Shown one piece after another: positions 36,198-41,050 of a stretch of 41,050 bases of DNA. Each line of letters starts with the position of its first letter. Within the stretch, counting starts at the first letter, position 1. This DNA is from Ignavibacteria bacterium UBA5771 (GTDB taxonomy: Bacteria; Bacteroidota; Ignavibacteria; Kapaibacteriales; UBA2268). The notes under the pieces were generated by a model. The model saw nothing but the letters and a program-made list of their open reading frames with translations, did no database searches and was not told where the DNA came from. The stretch is taken from contig DIEP01000018.1 in the NCBI GenBank assembly GCA_002418685.1, positions 1 to 41,050 of the forward strand, written 5' to 3'. The position numbers and the translations under genes are program-made.

Positions 36198-38042
36198 CTA
36201 CTTCCCATTCTCGAATTGTAATTCATAAAGATAATTATAAGCGCCTTTGCTTGCAATCAATTGCCGATGAGAACCATGCTCAATTATCGTTCCATCTTTT
36301 ATCACGAATATCTCATCGGCATCGGTGATTGTGGAAAGCCGATGAGCAACAAGCACTGCTGTTTTATCTTTTAAAACGCGGTTAATTGCGTTCTGCACAA
36401 TCTTTTCTGATTCAGAATCGAGAGCAGACGTTGCTTCATCAAAAATTAGTATTTCGGGATTGCCCAATAATGCACGAGCTATGGCAATTCGTTGCCTCTC
36501 GCCACCCGAAAGTGTCATCCCTCTATCGCCAATATGAGTCTGGAAACCATTTTCCATTTGCATAATAAAATCATAAGCATTCGCGAGCTTCGAGACTTCT
36601 ACTACTGACTCAAAGCTAATATCATTGCGTCCTATGCGGATATTATTTTCAATAGTATCATTGAAAAGCATCGTTTCTTGCGATACTATGCCGAATAGCG
36701 AGCGGTAATCTTGAAGATTGAATTCGCGTATGTCTGTATTATCAATCGTAATATTGCCTTTTTGTGGGTCATAAAACCTGATTAATAAGTCAAGAATAGT
36801 AGATTTTCCACTTCCACTTCCACCCACTAATGCGATTTTTCTTCCCTTTTGAATTTCAAGATTGATATTTTTGAGGACTAACTCTTTATCATAAGCAAAT
36901 GATACATCATTGAAATTTATAGAGTGATTGAATGTGGGATTTCTCTTATTACCCGATTTGATTTTTTCTTCTTCATTTAGAATTTCAAAAATTCTTTCAG
37001 CAGCAACATATCCACGCGGAATTTGAGCAATGTTAGATAAAACGGTTGTCAATGGGGACATTATTGAAAATAGCGAAAAGAGGAACAACATCAAATCGTC
37101 AGCTGTCAATTGATTGTTTAATACTTTCGAGCCACCATAAAATAAAACAATGCAAAGCGCGAATACTGCAAAAATCTCATTGAAAGCAGGAATCAGAGTT
37201 ATTATGCGTTTATGTTTAATTGCTGCCTTGACATAATTCAGGGTGTCTTTGAAAAATTTAGAAATCGAATTATTTTCAGCATTATATGCTTTAATAATCT
37301 TAATTCCATAAAAAGTCTCTTGCATCGTTGATGTGTAATCAGCCATTGCAGATTGCATTCTTCCCGCATAACGGTTTAGAAATTTCCTGGTAACACGTAA
37401 TATTATCACTGCCACTATTGCCGTTGCAGATGTAATAAGTGTTAAATCCCACGAAATCGATAAAAGCAAAACAGCAAAAAGCAAAATTTGTATACCTTCT
37501 CGGATAATTGTCGAAAAGGCAGAAATTGTTGCATTGCTCAATGCTGTTGTTTCATTTGTTATAATTGAGATAAAATTGCCCTGCCTTTTCTGCGAATAAT
37601 ACCCAAGCGAAAAGGTAGTCAATTTCTCAAAAACTGCATCACGAATTAACTTTATAATCCCTTCTTCATACTTAACAGTTGTGATGCTACCTATATATTT
37701 GAAAAAATTTTTCAGTATAAAAGAAATAATTATCACAATGCTTAATTTCACAAGGCTTTGCATTGCATCGCCCTGTGAAATTACAAGATTTGTTATAAAA
37801 TTGAAAAATCCATTTTTAAAATTATCAAGGGGACTTGTAAGTGCATTTGTAGCAGTTGTTGCAACATTGCTTCCACCGAAAATAATTTGAAATACAGGTT
37901 TAATCAGCGTTATTGTAAATGTATTCAACAATGAAAAAATAATATTCATTGTTAAAGCTAACGCAATTAAACCCATAAATGGCTTTACAAAACGAAATGC
38001 TTGAAAATATAGAGATTTACCGCTTTGTGAATTTCTTGCCAC
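36198..38042 (-). CDS. ABC exporter, fused permease-ATPase (MsbA-like)
   Basis: A half-transporter of 614 residues that would work as a homodimer in the inner membrane. The first 330 residues contain about six membrane helices (PFMGLIALALTMNIIFSLLN, then LVKLSIVIIISFILKNFF and others). The ATPase domain has Walker A LVGGSGSGKSTILDL, Q-loop VSQETMLFND, signature LSGGERQRIAIARAL, Walker B ILIFDEATSALD and H-loop VAHRLST. It resembles MsbA and other lipid/lipid-A or lipooligosaccharide flippases. The start is a GTG at 38042, overlapping the RsmI-like gene by 26 bp. The upstream glycosyltransferase suggests a lipid-linked glycan substrate; that is inference. Confidence 0.9.
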   Translation of the reverse strand: MARNSQSGKSLYFQAFRFVKPFMGLIALALTMNIIFSLLNTFTITLIKPVFQIIFGGSNVATTATNALTSPLDNFKNGFFNFITNLVISQGDAMQSLVKLSIVIIISFILKNFFKYIGSITTVKYEEGIIKLIRDAVFEKLTTFSLGYYSQKRQGNFISIITNETTALSNATISAFSTIIREGIQILLFAVLLLSISWDLTLITSATAIVAVIILRVTRKFLNRYAGRMQSAMADYTSTMQETFYGIKIIKAYNAENNSISKFFKDTLNYVKAAIKHKRIITLIPAFNEIFAVFALCIVLFYGGSKVLNNQLTADDLMLFLFSLFSIMSPLTTVLSNIAQIPRGYVAAERIFEILNEEEKIKSGNKRNPTFNHSINFNDVSFAYDKELVLKNINLEIQKGRKIALVGGSGSGKSTILDLLIRFYDPQKGNITIDNTDIREFNLQDYRSLFGIVSQETMLFNDTIENNIRIGRNDISFESVVEVSKLANAYDFIMQMENGFQTHIGDRGMTLSGGERQRIAIARALLGNPEILIFDEATSALDSESEKIVQNAINRVLKDKTAVLVAHRLSTITDADEIFVIKDGTIIEHGSHRQLIASKGAYNYLYELQFENGK

Positions 38043-39243
38043 TACTTCTATTTTGTTTTGAACTAGATTTTGACGATTTTACAAATTTCGAAGGTCTGCC
38101 TTGCGAACTTCTCCTATCTTGGGAATCTCTGCTGTCGCGTGAACCTCTCCTATCTTGGGAATCTCTACTGTCGCGTGAACCTCTTCTATCTTGGAAATCT
38201 CTGCTGTCGCGTGATCCTCTCCTTTCAGATGAACTTCTGCGGCTTGATTCATCTGCTTTTTTAAATTGCATTTTGGAATCTTCACCCTCTCCTCCTTTAA
38301 ATCGAGTGATTGGGCGGGGATTTCTGCTTCGCGATGAGTCGCGGTCTGAATAAGCATGGCGGGTTCCAAACACTTTTTGGTCTCCACCTTCTCGGTTGTC
38401 TCTCCTCCTATCTCCTTCAGATCTACCACTTGTTCGTGGTCGGAATTGTCTGCCTTCTCTTTCTGAACTTGAATGGCGGATATTAAATACTTTCCGATCC
38501 CCACTTTCGCTTGCTATAGGGAATGTTTTAAGTTCGTGTTTGGCACCTTCAAAAACTATCACATACTCGACTTTCATTTTATGGTCCTTGAACTTTTCGT
38601 AAAGTTCAGCGAAAGTGCCGCGTTGATGTGTCTCCGAAGAAAGTGTTAAATTCATACCAATATATGCATTTCTATCAGGTATAACGTCTGCCAAAGATTT
38701 AAGTAATAATTTCATACGATAGGGCGTATCCATCACTATCACAGTACGTGGTTCGTGTGCAAGAAACGTGATTTGCTTTCTGCGTTCATCATCTGTCCTA
38801 CTTAAAAATCCCGCATAAAGAAATTGATTAGTTGTAAATCCGCTGCAAATCAAAGCGGAAAGTATCGAACTTGCTCCCGGTATTGGAGATATAGTAATAC
38901 CCTCATTTATGCAGGCACGAACAAGTTGGAACCCTGGATCAGCAACCACCGGTGTGCCATCGTCAGGCATTAATGCAATGTTCTTGCCTTCTTTTAATAA
39001 AGCTATTATCTCGGGAACTTTTTCAGCTTCATTATGTTCATTTAATGCATCAATCGGCTTATCAAGTCGTAATTGATACAGATGTTGTGCAGTTATTTTC
39101 ATTTCTTCGCCAAGCACAAGGTCTACTTTCTGAAGAACGTCCGATGCACGAAATGTAAAATCCTTATTATTGCCAATTGGAGAAGAAATAAGGTAGAGCG
39201 TTCCGCTCTTTTGTTTTTGATTAGTCTCTCTGTTGTCTTCCAT
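38017..39243 (-). CDS. rsmI: RsmI-like SAM methyltransferase with repetitive charged tail
   Basis: A 408-residue protein. Residues 1-235 are a tetrapyrrole-methylase-fold SAM enzyme of the YraL/RsmI group, which 2'-O-methylates 16S rRNA C1402: GTLYLISSPIGNNKDFTFRA, MPDDGTPVVADPGFQLVRAC and ISPIPGASSILSAL. The canonical SDAGTP motif is PDDGTP here and the usual downstream ELTK motif reads MNLTLSSETH, so exact specificity is uncertain. Residues about 240-408 are a disordered tail of Arg, Ser, Asp, Gly and Lys, with three 12-residue repeats (DRRGSRDSRDSQ). Such tails usually bind RNA. The stop overlaps the ABC gene start by 26 bp, and the start overlaps the upstream glycosyltransferase by 23 bp. 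Confidence 0.82.
   Translation of the reverse strand: MEDNRETNQKQKSGTLYLISSPIGNNKDFTFRASDVLQKVDLVLGEEMKITAQHLYQLRLDKPIDALNEHNEAEKVPEIIALLKEGKNIALMPDDGTPVVADPGFQLVRACINEGITISPIPGASSILSALICSGFTTNQFLYAGFLSRTDDERRKQITFLAHEPRTVIVMDTPYRMKLLLKSLADVIPDRNAYIGMNLTLSSETHQRGTFAELYEKFKDHKMKVEYVIVFEGAKHELKTFPIASESGDRKVFNIRHSSSEREGRQFRPRTSGRSEGDRRRDNREGGDQKVFGTRHAYSDRDSSRSRNPRPITRFKGGEGEDSKMQFKKADESSRRSSSERRGSRDSRDFQDRRGSRDSRDSQDRRGSRDSRDSQDRRSSQGRPSKFVKSSKSSSKQNRSSGKKFTKR
38112..38219. repeat. Three tandem 36-bp units inside the RsmI-like gene
   Basis: Units 38112-38147, 38148-38183 and 38184-38219 differ by only a few bases and keep the reading frame, encoding DRRGSRDSRDSQ-type units. The near identity points to recent expansion, and length variation between strains is expected. 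Confidence 0.9.
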
Positions 39244-41050
39244 TTATTATATTATTGAATGTAATTGCTTCGTAATAATCTGGTTGTAATTTTATCGCCC
39301 AGTCTATCATTGTTTGGGCTTGTTCAGGATAGCCAAGATTATAATAAGCAATTGAAGATCCGTAACATGCCTCGGCATTCTCAGGGTTTTCCTTTAAAGC
39401 AAGTTCATAGACGTCAAGAGCCTCAAAATAATTTTCTTTAGTCGATAAAAATAAATTCCCCGTCAAAACAAGCAAGTCATCCAAACTGAATCCAAGTGTG
39501 GAACTGAATTTTTCCAATTTCCAATTATCAAGCAAAAAAGTAGTAATTTCAAATCCTTCAGTAGAATTATTGGTTAAATATGCCATTTGGCATTTTATAA
39601 ATTGCAAATCGTAATCTTCAGAATAATAATTTTTATATTCTTCGATTAAACTCTTTGCTTTTTCAAAATTTTGAGTAAATATTTTCAATTGAATTATTCT
39701 TTTGAAAATATGTTTTTTATAAATTTCATTTGCAAAATTATTTGACAATAAATTTTCAAAAATTTGCTCAGATTTTTCAAATTCATCATTTGAAAAAAGG
39801 TATTCTGCCCTTCCTAAATCAATAAAATCGTCATTATATTCTGGCAAGCGGTTGTCAGCGGCATTGGCAAGACTTGTTGAGCAAAGCTCATCAAGTAGCG
39901 AAAGTAATTTCAAAGTGGAACGTTTCCAATTCCAAAATTTCCTTGCATAAGCCGATGCCTGCAATCCTTTTGATAGTCTTACAGATGGCGTTTTATAAAT
40001 TGATTTTAGAATTTCCTCCAAATCTTCTGCATCCGGTTCAAGCAGAAAAGCTTCACCCGTCAATTGCTTCCCATCAAGCACATTGCCAATAGATTTCAGC
40101 CCTGCTTCGATTTTCCAAGAAAATTCATCCAACACAAAATCTTCTGTTGCGCCTCCATTGGTCACTACAACAGGTAATCCGCAAGCCATTGCTTCAAGCG
40201 TTGGCAGTGAGAACCCCTCCCCGCGATAAGGAGAAACAAACACATCGCAGCTGCGATAAAGTGATGCCATCTCTTGCTCACTGAGATAGTCTTTTATATA
40301 AATTATCTCGGGAGAGTGAGAATTTCTTTGAATATCTCTTATTAATTCTTCCGCTGTCTGCCCTTTATAAAAAGTATCGCCCCCAATATCTTTGATAATA
40401 AGGCACACATCATCATCGTTTGAAAATGCTTTTATATATGATTGCAATAATATATCAATCCCTTTGCGGTAAATCGTCCCGCCGACATAAAGAAATTTCA
40501 ATTTTTTATTCGTTTTCAGTGGATATGTATTTCCGTTCGGAGTGAAAAGTTTAGGGTCAATTCCATTCGGAACGACCTGCACTTTATTAAAATCAATGCC
40601 CGATTCTATCATACATTGCCGCGAATAATTAGAAGGAGTCCAAACCTGGTCAGCGTTCCGGAAAATCTCAGCGATTTCTTTTGTTAATTGCGAAAATTCC
40701 CATGGTTGCATAATTATCCATTTGGCACCAGCTGGAGGTTGTGCTTTTGGGGGCCATTGATGTCTTATCCAGACGTATGGCAGATGACTGATTTCTTGAG
40801 ATACTTCGGGCTTATAGCGAATGTCATTTTGCGCCAGCTTTTTATATTTTTCAGAAATTTCAAAAGAAAATTGATCAGGCTCATAAGGGACAATCGTGAG
40901 ATTTGCAACGCCAGCATCAATAATGTTCGAGCATTCCTCGCGATTTATTAAAGCAAGTGAGTGATACACAAATTGTGAGCCTTCCCAAACGATGTTCAAT
41001 TGTGGAATTTGCCCTTCAATATTCAATTGAGATGAATTATCCTCTGCTTT
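39221..41050 (-). CDS. GT4 glycosyltransferase with C-terminal TPR region (5' end beyond window)
   Basis: A GT-B family glycosyltransferase. The frame stays open to the right edge, and the first candidate start here is only a TTG at 41026, so the true N-terminus may lie outside. The visible 609 codons include QLNIVWEGSQFVYHSLALIN and VWIRHQWPPKAQPPAG. KLKFLYVGGTIYRKGIDILL and YRGEGFSLPTLEAMACGLP give the donor-binding EX7E motif. From about residue 395 the sequence turns into tetratricopeptide-like helical repeats (FIDLGRAEYLFSNDEFEKSE, and near the end ALKENPENAEACYGSSIAYY). The TPR part probably docks the enzyme to partners. It overlaps the RsmI-like gene by 23 bp. Donor and acceptor are unknown. 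Confidence 0.85.
   Translation of the reverse strand, partial: KAEDNSSQLNIEGQIPQLNIVWEGSQFVYHSLALINREECSNIIDAGVANLTIVPYEPDQFSFEISEKYKKLAQNDIRYKPEVSQEISHLPYVWIRHQWPPKAQPPAGAKWIIMQPWEFSQLTKEIAEIFRNADQVWTPSNYSRQCMIESGIDFNKVQVVPNGIDPKLFTPNGNTYPLKTNKKLKFLYVGGTIYRKGIDILLQSYIKAFSNDDDVCLIIKDIGGDTFYKGQTAEELIRDIQRNSHSPEIIYIKDYLSEQEMASLYRSCDVFVSPYRGEGFSLPTLEAMACGLPVVVTNGGATEDFVLDEFSWKIEAGLKSIGNVLDGKQLTGEAFLLEPDAEDLEEILKSIYKTPSVRLSKGLQASAYARKFWNWKRSTLKLLSLLDELCSTSLANAADNRLPEYNDDFIDLGRAEYLFSNDEFEKSEQIFENLLSNNFANEIYKKHIFKRIIQLKIFTQNFEKAKSLIEEYKNYYSEDYDLQFIKCQMAYLTNNSTEGFEITTFLLDNWKLEKFSSTLGFSLDDLLVLTGNLFLSTKENYFEALDVYELALKENPENAEACYGSSIAYYNLGYPEQAQTMIDWAIKLQPDYYEAITFNNIINGRQQRD

Noticed and set aside
38112..38219. 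CRISPR-like array
   Set aside because: Units are directly tandem without unique spacers and lie inside a coding frame.
37979..38504. Long repetitive frames on both strands over the RsmI tail
   Set aside because: They arise because the 36-bp repeat is a multiple of three and stays open in other frames; the RsmI frame continues a real enzyme domain.

Overview
This AT-rich, gene-dense bacterial window carries about 33 protein genes and two tRNAs. Two secreted proteins end in type IX secretion (T9SS) type A sorting domains. With them are VCBS/ASPIC-UnbV repeats, choice-of-anchor D modules, a DUF4397 lipoprotein and very few Shine-Dalgarno-like sites. This mix points to the Bacteroidota/Chlorobiota (FCB) assemblage, possibly a Kapabacteria- or Ignavibacteria-like lineage. 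That placement is inference; there is no rRNA gene here to test it.

Layout. 1-5.6 kb: the end of glycogen synthase, then mtaB, a GT2 glycosyltransferase and a NUDIX hydrolase on the minus strand, an LhgO-type FAD oxidoreductase on plus, and a GT4 glycosyltransferase. 5.8-8 kb: tRNA-Thr, an aspartate kinase and a coupled orphan protein. 8.1-10.4 kb: clpP-clpX followed by a small cupin gene. 10.4-13.7 kb: an aspartate aminotransferase translationally coupled to ATP-dependent PEP carboxykinase. 13.8-17.5 kb (plus): an RNase HI, an OmpA-like secreted protein, thioredoxin, pterin-4a-carbinolamine dehydratase, tRNA-Gln and prfB with a programmed +1 frameshift. 17.5-22.1 kb (minus): a second, divergent aspartokinase-like protein, a PAP2 phosphatase, gpmA and a Ppx/GppA phosphatase. 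22.1-30.6 kb (plus): a metallophosphoesterase, a 1009-residue VCBS/ASPIC/T9SS protein, pfkA, a cohesin-like T9SS protein and an IgGFc-binding-like protein fused to a probable outer-membrane barrel. 30.7-34 kb (minus): a DUF4397 lipoprotein and an M16 peptidase. 34.2-36.1 kb (plus): RlpA and a polytopic membrane protein. 36.2-41 kb (minus): a TPR-tailed GT4 glycosyltransferase, an RsmI-like methyltransferase with a repetitive charged tail, and an MsbA-like ABC exporter.

Central carbon metabolism (GlgA, Pfk, Gpm, PckA, AspAT, aspartate kinase) and cell-surface construction (glycosyltransferases, T9SS cargo, barrel and lipoproteins, RlpA, exporter) dominate. Reading frames often abut or overlap. 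Several intergenic gaps hold imperfect inverted repeats with GTCATTGC/GCAATGAC ends or related palindromes.

I see no prophage, transposase, CRISPR array or recognisable defence island. The most unusual items are the aspartokinase paralogue lacking substrate-motif residues, the IgGFc-domain/barrel fusion beside a cohesin-like T9SS protein, the 36-bp-repeat tail on the RsmI-like enzyme, the dispersed palindrome family, and a half attC-like sequence behind the cupin gene.
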